A stretch of 64,000 nucleotides of DNA from Cybelea sp963824595 (GCA_963824595.1 CAWGPY010000002.1:564478-628477), one strand, 5' to 3'. Counted from the stretch's first letter, positions 33,464 through 42,510 are shown. A program made the numbers and translations. Notes: generated by a model not told the origin, from the sequence alone.

Positions 33464-34846
33464 TCAGTCGTCGTCGGGCGCGGCGTTCGTCGGCGGCTGC
33501 GAGAGGAAGTACTGCGCCGAGTACTTGGCGTGCAGCGGCTCGTAGCGCCGGGGCGGCGCGTCGAAGTTGAAGCAGTCGCGCAGGTCGTTGGCTTGCGCGT
33601 CGGTCGTCTTCATCGAACCGAGATCGAACGTCTCCTCGACGAACTTCAGGATGCTGCCGAACTCGTAGTGGACGTGCGAGACGTAGCCCTGCTTGGCGTA
33701 CGGCGAGATCACGAGCATCGGCACCCGCATCCCGAGCTCGTACGAGTTCCGGCGTTTCGGCGCGACGTGGTCGTACCAGCCGCCCCAGTCGTCCCACACG
33801 ACGACGATCGCCGTCGAGTTCCAATACGAACTCGCTCCGACCGCGCCGACGATCGAGGCCACCCACGACGGGCCCGATCCGTCGGTGGTGCCGGCGTGGT
33901 CGGAGGCCTTCGCCGAGGGCGTGACCCAGGTCACGTTCGCCAGATAGCCGGTGCGGAGATCGCGCAGGAACTGCGACGACGGCGCGATGACGTCGGTCGC
34001 GTACTCGGCGCGGTTCTTCCAGATGTGCTCGACCGCGTCGAGCCCGTTCCACAGGCCGGGGCCGCTGCGCTCTTGATAGTAGTGCCACGTGAGGCCGCGC
34101 CGATCGATGAGGTCGGGCAGCGCGATGCGGTCGAAGCACGGATAGGCGTAGGTGTTTTCGGCGCCGTCGGGGCTGATGAGCTGACCCATCGTGCCGAGCG
34201 GCGCGTCGCAGCCGCCGGTTTGGCTGTGGTTCGGAGCGCGCGGGTTCTCCGAGGCTCGCAGCGGCGAGCCGTTGGTGATGGCCGAGGTTCCGCTCACCAG
34301 ATACTGATGCGCGGGGAAGCTCGGGCCCTCGTTGCTCTCGAACGTCTCGTCGGCGAAGGTGTACCGCGCCGCGAGCGTGAGGTAGGGCTCGATCTCGTCG
34401 TGCGGCACGTAGCCGTAGGCGCGAAGGCGCGGCGGCGGGCAGTTGCGCCGCAGCTTCGCGCACTTGGTGGCGACGCGGTCGAACCCGTCCATCTCGCCGT
34501 CGCGATACTCGGTTTCGTAGGCGTCGTGCGTGTGCGAGATGTCGTAGGGCGCGGTGAGCGGGATGGGTTTGAGCTGAATCGTCCGGCCGCGCGAGTTTTG
34601 GCCGGAGCCGACCGTATCGGCACCCGCGAGGCCGTTGAAGAGGTTGTCAACGCTCCGGTTCTCTTGGACCACGATGACGACGTGCTGGATCGGCGTGCTT
34701 CCGCTGGGAGCGCGGTCGAAGGCACTGCGCTCGAGTGCGCCGGACACCGCGGGAACCGCGGGAGCCGGGGGAAGCGGCGCCGATGCGCCGGATCGTCCGC
34801 AACCTGCCAACGCAACGAGCGGCAGCGCAGCCAAGGTCCGCCTCAC
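33464..34846 (-). CDS. Phosphoesterase-family lipoprotein, second paralogue
   Basis: The 460-residue protein shares the phosphoesterase architecture of the copies at 1086-2540 and 39706-41064: IQHVVIVVQENRSVDNLF near residue 53, ETFESNEGPSFPAHQYLVSG, GPSWVASIVGAVGASSYW, and VVVWDDWGGWYDH. The lipobox is LVALAGC (Cys16). The GTG start has TAACGT 6 bases upstream and no Shine-Dalgarno, pointing to a leaderless mRNA. The closest motif spacing is with the third paralogue. The substrate is unknown; phospholipid or phosphomonoester hydrolysis is expected for the family. Confidence 0.85.
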   Translation of the reverse strand: MRRTLAALPLVALAGCGRSGASAPLPPAPAVPAVSGALERSAFDRAPSGSTPIQHVVIVVQENRSVDNLFNGLAGADTVGSGQNSRGRTIQLKPIPLTAPYDISHTHDAYETEYRDGEMDGFDRVATKCAKLRRNCPPPRLRAYGYVPHDEIEPYLTLAARYTFADETFESNEGPSFPAHQYLVSGTSAITNGSPLRASENPRAPNHSQTGGCDAPLGTMGQLISPDGAENTYAYPCFDRIALPDLIDRRGLTWHYYQERSGPGLWNGLDAVEHIWKNRAEYATDVIAPSSQFLRDLRTGYLANVTWVTPSAKASDHAGTTDGSGPSWVASIVGAVGASSYWNSTAIVVVWDDWGGWYDHVAPKRRNSYELGMRVPMLVISPYAKQGYVSHVHYEFGSILKFVEETFDLGSMKTTDAQANDLRDCFNFDAPPRRYEPLHAKYSAQYFLSQPPTNAAPDDD

Positions 34847-34852
34847 GGAACC

Positions 34853-34858
34853 ACGTTA
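34853..34858 (-). promoter_or_regulatory. Candidate -10 element of the second phosphoesterase gene
   Basis: TAACGT on the minus strand ends 6 bases before the GTG start. It resembles the TAxxxT boxes before other genes without Shine-Dalgarno sites in the window. No -35 consensus is evident. Confidence 0.35.
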
Positions 34859-34972
34859 CGCCTGCGGGATTAAACCTGCCTGGGAGACGAGCGATGCGCC
34901 GGAGAGCGGCGTCACCGGATGATATGCGGGCGTCCGGTAAGGAGCACCCCGGACGCCCGCACGCTCTCTGCG

Positions 34973-35923
34973 TCAGTAGGAATGCACGCAGGACTGGCTC
35001 GCGTTGCTGTACATCGGCTGCGACGTGTACGACTTCTTCCCGAACGGGTCGTTGCGGATGTTCTGCCACGCGCAGATATCGCCGATCTCACCGTATTGGC
35101 CGTTGTACCATCCCGACGGCGGGTTTGGATCGGTCACCGACTCGGCGTACTCGTGCCCCTCGACGATGGTGACGCCTTCGTCGGTGCCGCTCTCGTCCGA
35201 GGGCGGCGCGATCACGTTGGCGCCGCAATCATTGGCGTCGGGCATGTACGGCAGGTTCGTATACGAAACGAGCTGCCCGTTAGCCATCGCGGCGCTGTGG
35301 TACGCGCAGAAGTCGGAGCCGAAGCCCGTCGTGCTGTGCCCGTGCGGCGTTGCCACCACGTACGAACCGTTGGGATCGTAGCCGAAGTGCGCGACGCCCC
35401 TGATCGCCTCCGCGGCGACCTGCGCGTCGGTCGGGTGCGCGGGCACCGCGGCGCCGTCGTCTTCCCACGCGCCGCCGAACTGCTTCTTGGGATTGGTGAT
35501 CGGGATCGTGTTGCCGCCGGAGATCTCGTAGTACTGCGTGTAGATATTATCGAGCGGGCTGCCGCCCAGGACTTTGGCGTACTTCTTGAGGAGCGGCTTG
35601 GTGCGATCGGGATCGCCGGCCGCCTTGAAGCCCCAGAAGATGAGGTACATCTTCGGGCTGACGAGCACCGGCCCGTTTCGATACGTCAGCAGGATCGCGG
35701 GCCGGTGCGCGCCGCTTGCCATTCGCGACGTGGCCATGTAGTGCGGCTTGTGGTAGAGCACGCCGTCGCGTTGGATCCAGCCGGCGCCGGTGAGGCCGGC
35801 CGCGACCGCCGCTTGCGAGGATGCGGTCGACGGCGCGGGTCCGGTGCCGCCCGCGGTGCAGCCGGCAAACGCCAGAGCCGCAACGAACCCGGCGACGCTG
35901 AGGAATCGCGCGTGGAGATACAT
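34973..35923 (-). CDS. EXORDIUM/phosphate-induced-like lipoprotein
   Basis: The 316-residue protein has a lipobox (ALAFAGC, Cys22). Its mature part includes VLVSPKMYLIFWGFKAAGDPD and a long Cys-containing domain with SDFCAYHSAA and DANDCGAN. A conserved VEGHEYAESVTDPNPPSGWY segment follows. This layout resembles the plant EXORDIUM/phosphate-induced protein 1 family, which also occurs in soil bacteria. The His-Glu-Tyr-Ala-Glu motif looks like a metal site, so a peptidase-like activity is possible. Assignment is by pattern recognition and moderately uncertain. GAGG precedes the ATG at good spacing. Confidence 0.6.
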   Translation of the reverse strand: MYLHARFLSVAGFVAALAFAGCTAGGTGPAPSTASSQAAVAAGLTGAGWIQRDGVLYHKPHYMATSRMASGAHRPAILLTYRNGPVLVSPKMYLIFWGFKAAGDPDRTKPLLKKYAKVLGGSPLDNIYTQYYEISGGNTIPITNPKKQFGGAWEDDGAAVPAHPTDAQVAAEAIRGVAHFGYDPNGSYVVATPHGHSTTGFGSDFCAYHSAAMANGQLVSYTNLPYMPDANDCGANVIAPPSDESGTDEGVTIVEGHEYAESVTDPNPPSGWYNGQYGEIGDICAWQNIRNDPFGKKSYTSQPMYSNASQSCVHSY

Positions 35924-36036
35924 AGCAGATCAACCTCAGGAGAAGCAGCTAGACGGTGTCTAGCGGGTGAATGCCGCTAGAGTATTGCTTCGTCTGCTGC
36001 GTTCCCGCGCTCGGGGGCCGCGATGTCAGGTTCGTG

Positions 36037-37509
36037 TCAGGTCGGTGCGGAGAGCTCGCGCGCGTCTCGCTGCAGCCGGGGATTCGAGGTGACTCGCGCG
36101 CACAGCGACAGCGCTTGGCGCCGATCGGGAATCCAGCCGCCGCGGGAGAGGAGGGATACGGCGGCTTCGGAGTCGGCGCGGACGTCGAGTCCCAGCCGCT
36201 CGCCGGCCATGGCGCGGCGCAGGTATGCCGCGCCGAGATAATGCGTGGTGGTATGGAGCCGCTCGAACTGTGCGATGGCGCGCGACGCGGACGTCAACGC
36301 GGCACGGTCGTTGCGGCGTGCCGAGTGCACGCGCGCCTCGACCAGCTCGGCGATCGTCGCGAGCAGCGAATCGGGCGGAATGAGCGGCAGCACGCCGGCG
36401 ACGTGATCGAGCGTCTCGTCCGTCCGGCGCGCGAAGACTTCGACGCGCGACGCGATGAAGTGCGTCCGCGCGAGCGGATCGCCCGAGAGCACGGCGCCGC
36501 CGAGGTCGAGCGCCTGCTGCGCGTCGGCCAGCGCCGCGGTCGCGTTGCTCTCGAACTCGTACAGCACCGCCGACGCGAGGCGTGCCCACACGCGTTCGAA
36601 CGGAAGCGCGTGGCGGTCGGCGAGGGCGACCGCGCGGTTCGCGTCGTGCCGGGCCGCTTCGAGCGTACCGGGCAACGCCGCGAGCGCAAAGGCGCGGTGC
36701 AGGTAGGCGACCGCGAGTTCCCCGAGCGGCACGACGCCGTCGTTCCGGCGGGCGAGCCGTTCGGCAAACGTCAGCACCTCGACGGATCGTTCGGGCGAGC
36801 CGCCTTCCTGATGCACCATGCCCAAGAAGATCGCATCGCGAGCGGCGGCCCGCGCGTCGAGGGGCTCGACCGCATCGGCGGGACGCGCGAAGAGCGGAAC
36901 GAGCGCCGATTCGCAGAGCGCGATGGTCTCTTCGTAGAGGCCGCGGCAATACGATGCGTACGCCCGGGTCATGAAGGCGCGGCGCGCGGCGTAGCGCGCG
37001 TCGGCGGCGCCGGCGTCGCGCGCCGCGGCGGCAAGCCGCTCGATCGTGGCGCGGCAGCTCGCCGCGTCGCCGGCATCGCAGGCGCCCATCGCCTGCAGCG
37101 CGAGCGCGTCGAGTCGTTCGCGCGCGCTCAATGGGCGGTCGCCGAGACGGCGGAGGACGGCCAAGGCGCGCTGCGCGTGCCCGTAGCGCAGCAGCGTCCA
37201 TGCGACGTCGAGCCCGGAGCCGCCGCCGGCGGGAACGCGCGCGGCGGGATCGCGTTCGGCGGCCTCGATCATCTCGAGCATGCGGCGGCGGATGCGGTAG
37301 AGCTGGCGCTCGGAGAGGTTGAGCGCGGCGGCGATGGCCTTGTAGGGCGTCCCCGCGACTTCGGCGCGCTCGAAGATCTGGCGCTCCAGCGATCCCGACG
37401 GCAGAAGGGAGGCCACGCGGCGCAGCTCGTGCGAAGCTCGCGCGCCGGAGCGATAGACGCCGCGCCGCTTGCGAAGGTCGCGAACTCGCCGAAGAATGTC
37501 TTGGTCCAC
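36037..37509 (-). CDS. HTH transcriptional regulator with helical-repeat sensor
   Basis: The protein (about 490 residues from the GTG at 37509, which has GAGG 11 bases upstream) has an N-terminal sigma-factor-like helix-turn-helix. The segment GTPYKAIAAALNLSERQLYRIRRRML fits a DNA-recognition helix near residues 45-75. The rest is all-helical, Ala/Leu/Arg-rich and TPR-like, resembling the sensor parts of large bacterial regulators. It diverges from the frameshifted gene at 37621, a plausible target. Longer upstream starts exist in the frame but lack ribosome-binding sites and would cross the divergent gene. Confidence 0.7.
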   Translation of the reverse strand: MDQDILRRVRDLRKRRGVYRSGARASHELRRVASLLPSGSLERQIFERAEVAGTPYKAIAAALNLSERQLYRIRRRMLEMIEAAERDPAARVPAGGGSGLDVAWTLLRYGHAQRALAVLRRLGDRPLSARERLDALALQAMGACDAGDAASCRATIERLAAAARDAGAADARYAARRAFMTRAYASYCRGLYEETIALCESALVPLFARPADAVEPLDARAAARDAIFLGMVHQEGGSPERSVEVLTFAERLARRNDGVVPLGELAVAYLHRAFALAALPGTLEAARHDANRAVALADRHALPFERVWARLASAVLYEFESNATAALADAQQALDLGGAVLSGDPLARTHFIASRVEVFARRTDETLDHVAGVLPLIPPDSLLATIAELVEARVHSARRNDRAALTSASRAIAQFERLHTTTHYLGAAYLRRAMAGERLGLDVRADSEAAVSLLSRGGWIPDRRQALSLCARVTSNPRLQRDARELSAPT

Positions 37510-37620
37510 GAAGGCGATAACCTCGACCCCATTTCGAGCGCCGAATCGGCGCGACCCCCGCGCATCGGGCAGCGGTTTGCGGCGACACCCTCGAAACAGG
37601 CGGCCGAGGGGAAGTCTGCC

Positions 37621-38227
37621 ATGTACGATTGCCGTTTGGCCCGCGCGATCGCCGTGGGCGTTTACGCCGCCGGCATGGCGCTCGTCGTTTCCGCACAGGC
37701 CGCGCAGCGGACGAGCGCCGTGGTTATCGCTCCGTGGTCGAGCGGAAAGCTGGCCGGCAATCTGGTGGTCTCCCGGCGGGTCGGAGGATCGTGCGGGATG
37801 CACTCGCTCGAATCGGAACGGCCCGATGCGTGGCGTTGCAGGGCGGGCGACGACATGTACGATCCGTGCTTCGCCGACCCGCACCGGGCGACGCGGCTGG
37901 CCTGCATGGAAGGCCCGTTCTCCCGCCGCGTCACCCTGATGTGGGCAGCGAAGTCGCCGGCCGACGGCATGAAGCTGACGGGAGAGCTCTGGGGGCTTCG
38001 GTTACGCGGACGCCCCGTGGGGGATGCGCTTGGCAAACGGGGATACGTGCGTCTTCGTGACCGGTGCTACGGACGCGTACGACGGCGACCGATTGAACTA
38101 CGCCTGCGCGCGGAGCGGGTGGATCCTCGGAGTGCCCGATCGCTCGACGCCCGTTTGGACCGCCCGCAGCATCAATTATCCGAAGCATCGCGTAACGCGC
38201 GTCGCCGTAGCCGCGGCCGTGTTTTAG
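37621..38227 (+). pseudogene. Secreted protein gene with a single-base frameshift
   Basis: Starting at the ATG after GAGGGGA, the frame encodes a signal peptide (cleavage near AQAAQ) and a Cys-containing region up to GELWG. Coding then continues only in the +1 frame as FGYADAPWGMRLANGDTCVF and on to a stop at 38227. The switch falls in a run of five G (37991-37995). Removing one G restores a single protein of about 200 residues with paired cysteines. It is either a real frameshift mutation or a homopolymer sequencing error. I do not recognise the family. It is divergent from the HTH regulator. Confidence 0.65.
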
Positions 38228-38235
38228 TTTCGGAT

Positions 38236-38661
38236 CTACGCTTGCGGGCGATAGGTGCCGAAACTCCAAAGGTGCCCCTCCGGGTCGCGCACGCCGAACT
38301 CGCGCGAGCCGTAATCCGTATCTTCGAGCTCGCGAACGATCTCGGCGCCCGCGGCCTTGGCACGTGCGTAGAGGGCGTCTACGTCGCCGCCGCCGGCGAG
38401 CGCGATATATATTCCGCCGATGGCGCCGCCGAGGTTCCCTGGGCTCCGACCGTCGCCGCCGTCCTTGACGCTGCCGAGCATGATCAAGTTACCGGCCACC
38501 CGCAGCTCCGCATGAGCGATCGAGTCGCCCTCGCCGGGGCAGACCTCGTGCTCCTCGAAGGCCAGGGCCGACTTGAGCCATGCAATCGCCGCTTTGGCGT
38601 CTTTGTAGCGAACGGCCGGATAAATGCTTTGCACTGCGATCCTCACTTGTGTCGTATCCAT
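38236..38661 (-). CDS. VOC-superfamily (glyoxalase/bleomycin-resistance fold) protein
   Basis: The 141-residue protein has the paired beta-alpha-beta-beta-beta modules of the VOC superfamily, with a PhnB-like opening (SIYPAVRYKDAKAAIAWLKSALAFEE) and a closing YGSREFGVRDPEGHLWSFGTY. The last segment carries the usual Glu/His metal-site residues. VOC proteins include lyases, dioxygenases and antibiotic-binding proteins, so the function is open. TATGCT lies 7 bases before the ATG, and there is no Shine-Dalgarno. The convergent frameshifted gene ends 8 bp away. Confidence 0.82.
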   Translation of the reverse strand: MDTTQVRIAVQSIYPAVRYKDAKAAIAWLKSALAFEEHEVCPGEGDSIAHAELRVAGNLIMLGSVKDGGDGRSPGNLGGAIGGIYIALAGGGDVDALYARAKAAGAEIVRELEDTDYGSREFGVRDPEGHLWSFGTYRPQA

Positions 38662-38668
38662 GGCACAC

Positions 38669-38674
38669 AGCATA
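38669..38674 (-). promoter_or_regulatory. Candidate -10 element of the VOC gene
   Basis: TATGCT on the minus strand, 7 bases before the start codon at 38661. It is identical to the hexamer at 28445-28450 and consistent with leaderless transcription. No -35 box or ribosome-binding site was found. Confidence 0.4.
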
Positions 38675-38707
38675 GGATACGGCGGGCGCTACGTCTTGGA
38701 AAATTGT

Positions 38708-39604
38708 TCAGGATTCGGCCAGGCTGGGCGACTCCGGATACCGCGTTGCCGAGACGAACTCCCCGGGCGTGAGCCGCGCGAACTCCGCAAAATCGCGATA
38801 CATGTGAGCTTGGTCGTAGTAGGCCAGCTCGGCGGCGACGGCGGCGATCTTCTCGCTGCGATGGAGGAGCGACAGGGCGTTACGAAAACGAACGATCCGC
38901 GCGAAGCGCTTGGGCGTCAAACCCGTTCGGTCACGAAAGCGCCGCGCGAATTCCTGCCGCGATACGCCCAACCGGGCGCCGAGCACATCGAGCGACAGCG
39001 CGCCTCGCGAATCATGGATCTTCGTCGCAGCCCAATCCACCAGGGGATCGCCGCCGCCACGCGCGAGCGGAAGCAGCCAATCGATTGCGGCGAACACGAC
39101 GGCCGCCGCGGTCCGCCTTTCGTCGCGCGACGAACTCCGAGCGGCGGTCGCGCAGCGTTCTCCGAGCTCGTCCGCGGCCCCGCCGATGACGTCGCGAACG
39201 TCCACGGTAACGTCCACGAGATACTTCATGCTGCAGCGCAAAAGCACGCATGCTGCGGCCGGTGCAAGCGTGATGCCGAGAACGCGGCACCGCCCGCGCG
39301 GGCTCACCACGACCGAGGGCTGCGTGCGGCATCCGTTGATGCATACGGCCGGAAACGGCGCAAGCGCGGGGTCGTCTCCGTCGCGGTGCCGCTCGTCGAG
39401 CATGACGATGAGCTCCGCCGCCCCGTCGGGAAAGACGCGTTCCTTCGCATGCGTCAGCCGGCCTTCGAAGTACCAGATGCGCTCGACGGCGTCGCGGAGG
39501 CGTGAGTCCGCAGGCGGCGTCCATCGCGCCACGGTCCAGCGCCCCAGCGACGAGTCCTGGCTTTCGACGACCAAGCCTCGCACGGAATCAGGTTCTCGAT
39601 TCAT
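38708..39604 (-). CDS. AraC-family transcriptional regulator
   Basis: The 298-residue protein has an N-terminal ligand-sensing domain of the kind that begins with a cupin-like region (RVFPDGAAELIVMLDE). A C-terminal pair of helix-turn-helices of AraC type follows (LSLDVLGARLGVSRQEFARRFRDRTGLTPKRF and KIAAVAAELAYYDQAHMYRDFAEFARLTPGEF). I chose ATG 39604 because GGGAG lies 9 bases upstream; an ATG three codons earlier sits directly on that site. The conserved Phe-Ala-Arg-Leu-Thr-Pro near the end is typical. The neighbouring VOC gene is the likeliest target, by position. Confidence 0.88.
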   Translation of the reverse strand: MNREPDSVRGLVVESQDSSLGRWTVARWTPPADSRLRDAVERIWYFEGRLTHAKERVFPDGAAELIVMLDERHRDGDDPALAPFPAVCINGCRTQPSVVVSPRGRCRVLGITLAPAAACVLLRCSMKYLVDVTVDVRDVIGGAADELGERCATAARSSSRDERRTAAAVVFAAIDWLLPLARGGGDPLVDWAATKIHDSRGALSLDVLGARLGVSRQEFARRFRDRTGLTPKRFARIVRFRNALSLLHRSEKIAAVAAELAYYDQAHMYRDFAEFARLTPGEFVSATRYPESPSLAES

Positions 39605-39705
39605 CGCCGGCATCTCCCAAACAGAGTAGCAGCTTTTGCAGCGCTTCGGCCAGGTGGTTGCGACTCGAGCGCCCGCTTGGGAGGTGTCGAGTCTCGGCGG
39701 CGCCG

Positions 39706-41064
39706 CTACTCCGTGTCGGGTGGACGCGGGTCGGACGGCTGGCGGAGAAAGTAGTCCTCGTCGTGCGACGAGGGGATCTTCGTAAAGGATCTCGGCGGTT
39801 TCGCATAGTCGAAGCAGGCCCGCGCGATCGGATTCGCGCGTGCGTCGCTCGCCGACAGCCTCGGCAGCCCCCACCGGTCTTCGACAAACTTCAATATGCT
39901 GCCGTGCTCGTAGTGCACGTGGGTCACGCAGCCTTTTCTTGCATACGCCGAAACGATGAGCAGCGGAACGCGAATGCCCAGCCCGTCGTAATCGGCCATC
40001 CCCGGCGGAGCGTGATCGTACCACCCGCCGTAGTCATCCCAAAAGATGAAGATCGCGGTCGAATCCCAATACTGCGACTCGCCGATCGCATTCACCAGCG
40101 ATGCAACCCAATCCGGGCCGGTGTTCGAGTGGCAGCCGGCGTGGTCGGAGTTCCGGCAGAGCGGCGTTACCCAGCTCACGGCCGGCAAGACGCCGTTCGC
40201 GACGTCCGTGAAGAACTTCGTCTGCGGCGTAATGACGTCTTTGTGCCAATCGGGGCCGTCGTAGATGTGCTCGATGGCTTGATAGGCGCTCCAAACGCCG
40301 CCGCCGCCGGTCACGGCAGACGTGTAGTAGCGCCACGAGACGCCCGCCTCGTCGAGCTCGTCGCCCAGCGTCCGATTTTCGAAGCACGGGTCCACGTTCT
40401 TCCCGATCGTCCGCTGCTGCGTCACCGTCGGAATCCGCGAGCTGCCTTCGCAGCCCCACGGGCCGATCGGGAAGTTGACCGTCGAGCTTGCCTGAGCCGC
40501 GATGATGTATTGGTGCGAGACGAAACTGCTCGAGTCGAAGTTCGAAGGAAACATCTCGTCGGCGAAGATGTAGTTTTCGCCGATGAAGAAGTACGGCTTC
40601 GTTTCGTCGTGTGGAACGAAGCCGTACGGCGGGTGCTCGTTGGGGCAGGGCGGGTATCCGGCCTTTCCGCAGGTCCAATACTCGCGGTCGAAACCGTCCA
40701 TTCTGCAACGCGTCCCCGGATACGCACCCTGGCCGTCGCACGCGTCGAAGAAGCTGGTCGAATCGTGGTGAAAATCCCAGGACGTCTCGAGCGGAACGGG
40801 TTTGAGCGCGATCTTGTTCCCGCCTCGGTCGAACCCGTACGGCCGCGTGTTCGCGCCGGGAAATCCTTGAAACAGGTTGTCAACCGAGCGGTTCTCCTGA
40901 ACGACGATCACCACGTGTTTGATTTCGGAAGCCTCGCGCTGCGGCGCCATCGGTTGTGGAGCGGCGGGTGCGGTGAGCGGGCTGCCGCCCGCGCCGGCCG
41001 CGCACGCCGATAGGAGCGGGATGCTCGCCGCAAGAATTGCCGAGCGGAGCGGAATGAGCCTCAT
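39706..41064 (-). CDS. Phosphoesterase-family lipoprotein, third paralogue
   Basis: The 452-residue product repeats the family motifs: IKHVVIVVQENRSVDNLFQG, SSSFVSHQYIIAAQ, TGPDWVASLVNAIGESQYW and IFIFWDDYGGWYDHAPPG. The lipobox LLSACAAG puts Cys21 at the mature N-terminus. Extra Cys pairs (CDGQG, CRMDGF, CGKAGYPPC) suggest disulfides and a periplasmic or surface location. I used the ATG at 41064 because it gives the lipoprotein signal. The start region overlaps a divergent membrane-protein frame. The family hydrolyses phosphate esters; three copies in 40 kb suggest separate substrates. Confidence 0.85.
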   Translation of the reverse strand: MRLIPLRSAILAASIPLLSACAAGAGGSPLTAPAAPQPMAPQREASEIKHVVIVVQENRSVDNLFQGFPGANTRPYGFDRGGNKIALKPVPLETSWDFHHDSTSFFDACDGQGAYPGTRCRMDGFDREYWTCGKAGYPPCPNEHPPYGFVPHDETKPYFFIGENYIFADEMFPSNFDSSSFVSHQYIIAAQASSTVNFPIGPWGCEGSSRIPTVTQQRTIGKNVDPCFENRTLGDELDEAGVSWRYYTSAVTGGGGVWSAYQAIEHIYDGPDWHKDVITPQTKFFTDVANGVLPAVSWVTPLCRNSDHAGCHSNTGPDWVASLVNAIGESQYWDSTAIFIFWDDYGGWYDHAPPGMADYDGLGIRVPLLIVSAYARKGCVTHVHYEHGSILKFVEDRWGLPRLSASDARANPIARACFDYAKPPRSFTKIPSSHDEDYFLRQPSDPRPPDTE

Positions 41065-41407
41065 AGCGATTGCGGTATATTCGAGCACGACGGTACTCAT
41101 TTCCGGCGTCCTTTTCTGGCGCTACACGATAGAACCAGAAAGATGGAGGCTGTTTCTCGGCTGCTTCGCGCTGTGGCTGGCGGTTCCGATCGTCGTCTGG
41201 GCGCTTCCGGCCGGCTGGGTGCCGACTGCTACACGCGGACATCCAAGCTGGCTCAGCGTGACGGCCTTAGCCCTGCTGATCGGCGGACTGGCGTTCGAGT
41301 TTTGGAAGCGGCCGTACCGATGGCGTTGGTACGCCTTTCTCTGGGCCCCCCTCATCACTGCACTCGTCGTGCTGCAAATCGTCTACCCGCTCGTTTGGCA
41401 GCGATGA
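41054..41407 (+). CDS. Small membrane protein of unknown function
   Basis: The 117-residue frame encodes three to four hydrophobic helices separated by Trp/Arg-rich loops (RYTIEPERWRLF and FWKRPYRWRWYAFLW), a clear membrane-protein pattern. The only reasonable ATG lies inside the start region of the divergent phosphoesterase gene, so the two starts overlap by 11 bases. A GAGCGGA-like sequence precedes it. No family is recognised. The following DUF155 gene begins 14 bp downstream, so they may be co-transcribed. Confidence 0.55.
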   Translation: MSLIAIAVYSSTTVLISGVLFWRYTIEPERWRLFLGCFALWLAVPIVVWALPAGWVPTATRGHPSWLSVTALALLIGGLAFEFWKRPYRWRWYAFLWAPLITALVVLQIVYPLVWQR

Positions 41408-41421
41408 GGCGCGACTAGGCG

Positions 41422-42510
41422 ATGCTCGAAATCGCGAGCGGCGCCGTGCAAGTGTATTACTTGTTCGACGTCGCCGACACGATTGACTTGGCAAAAATGA
41501 GCGCGCTCGCCGGAGATAATCGCGCGCCGGCGGCGCTGCCGTTGCGCCCGCACGCTCAGCCCTACCTGCAGTTTCCGGTCCCGCCTCTGGTCGCGAGCCT
41601 GCCGGAAGTGGAGTTCGACGGCGTGAGCTGCTCGACGCGCCTAAAGTTCTACGACTACGGCGTCGTATCGCTGAGATTCAGCTTCCACGTCGGCGGTACG
41701 TGGGACGACCTGACGACGCTTACGGATCGGGCGAGAAGCGACGAGCGCATCGTACGTTTTGCCGAAGCTACCGTGACGCGAATCTGCGACGAATACGAGC
41801 ACGCGCTGGACGAGCGGCACACGCCGTTGATCGAAGACTACGTGATCATCGAGATCGAGCGGTTCGGGCAGGCCGTCAGCGCCGCGACGCTCTTGGCCGA
41901 GCATTCCGGCGCGCTGGCGGGGCTGCTGCTCGGCGAGCGCAAGCCGTTGTCGGCAACGGAAACCGACGAGGCCTTACGGATGCGCTTTTCCTACCACGAG
42001 GACGATCTCACCATCGTGCAGTGGGACACGGCCTTCGTCTACGATCGCCGAGAGAGCGCGCGCGCGATCGAGGACATCTTGGAGTTCGCGAACTCCCAGC
42101 TGCTCGAGCTGCGCACGTACGACGCGCTGCTCGACCGGGAGCTCGACGTGATCTACAAGATGCAGCCAGCGGGTCCGCCGCGCTCGTTACGCGGGCGTCA
42201 CGAGGCCGAGCAGGCCGCAACGCTGCGCTACCTGATCGTAGACGTGCTCGAGCTGACCGATCGCTCGAGCAACGCGCTGAAGGTCGTGGGCGACGCCTTT
42301 TACGCGCGCATCTACCGGTCGGCGGCGCGGCGGCTCGGGCTGGCGGACTGGCAGCGTCAAATCGATACGAAGCTCGCCAGCGTGGGCGAGATGTACCGAT
42401 TCTTCAGCGACCAGGCCCGCAGCCGCCGGGATGAGTTTCTCGAGGTGACCATCGTCGTGCTGGTGGCCGTCGAAGTCGTAATCGGGATCCTCACCCTGCT
42501 GCATTTCTAA
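41422..42510 (+). CDS. DUF155 (RMD1/RMND1-like) membrane protein
   Basis: The 362-residue protein has an N-terminal beta-rich part (VYYLFDVADTIDL), a central Tyr/Phe region with Glu-Arg-Phe-Gly-Gln, and long helices. The C-terminus is a single transmembrane helix after a charged stretch (RSRRDEFLEVTIVVLVAVEVVIGIL). This is the signature of the DUF155 family, which includes yeast Rmd1 and human RMND1. Bacterial members are tail-anchored inner-membrane proteins of unknown role. It begins 14 bp after the small membrane-protein gene. Confidence 0.75.
   Translation: MLEIASGAVQVYYLFDVADTIDLAKMSALAGDNRAPAALPLRPHAQPYLQFPVPPLVASLPEVEFDGVSCSTRLKFYDYGVVSLRFSFHVGGTWDDLTTLTDRARSDERIVRFAEATVTRICDEYEHALDERHTPLIEDYVIIEIERFGQAVSAATLLAEHSGALAGLLLGERKPLSATETDEALRMRFSYHEDDLTIVQWDTAFVYDRRESARAIEDILEFANSQLLELRTYDALLDRELDVIYKMQPAGPPRSLRGRHEAEQAATLRYLIVDVLELTDRSSNALKVVGDAFYARIYRSAARRLGLADWQRQIDTKLASVGEMYRFFSDQARSRRDEFLEVTIVVLVAVEVVIGILTLLHF

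Noticed and set aside
36026..37696. An overlapping minus-strand frame alongside the HTH regulator.
   Set aside because: It is Arg-rich without domains, while the alternative frame has a clear HTH and regular helical repeats.
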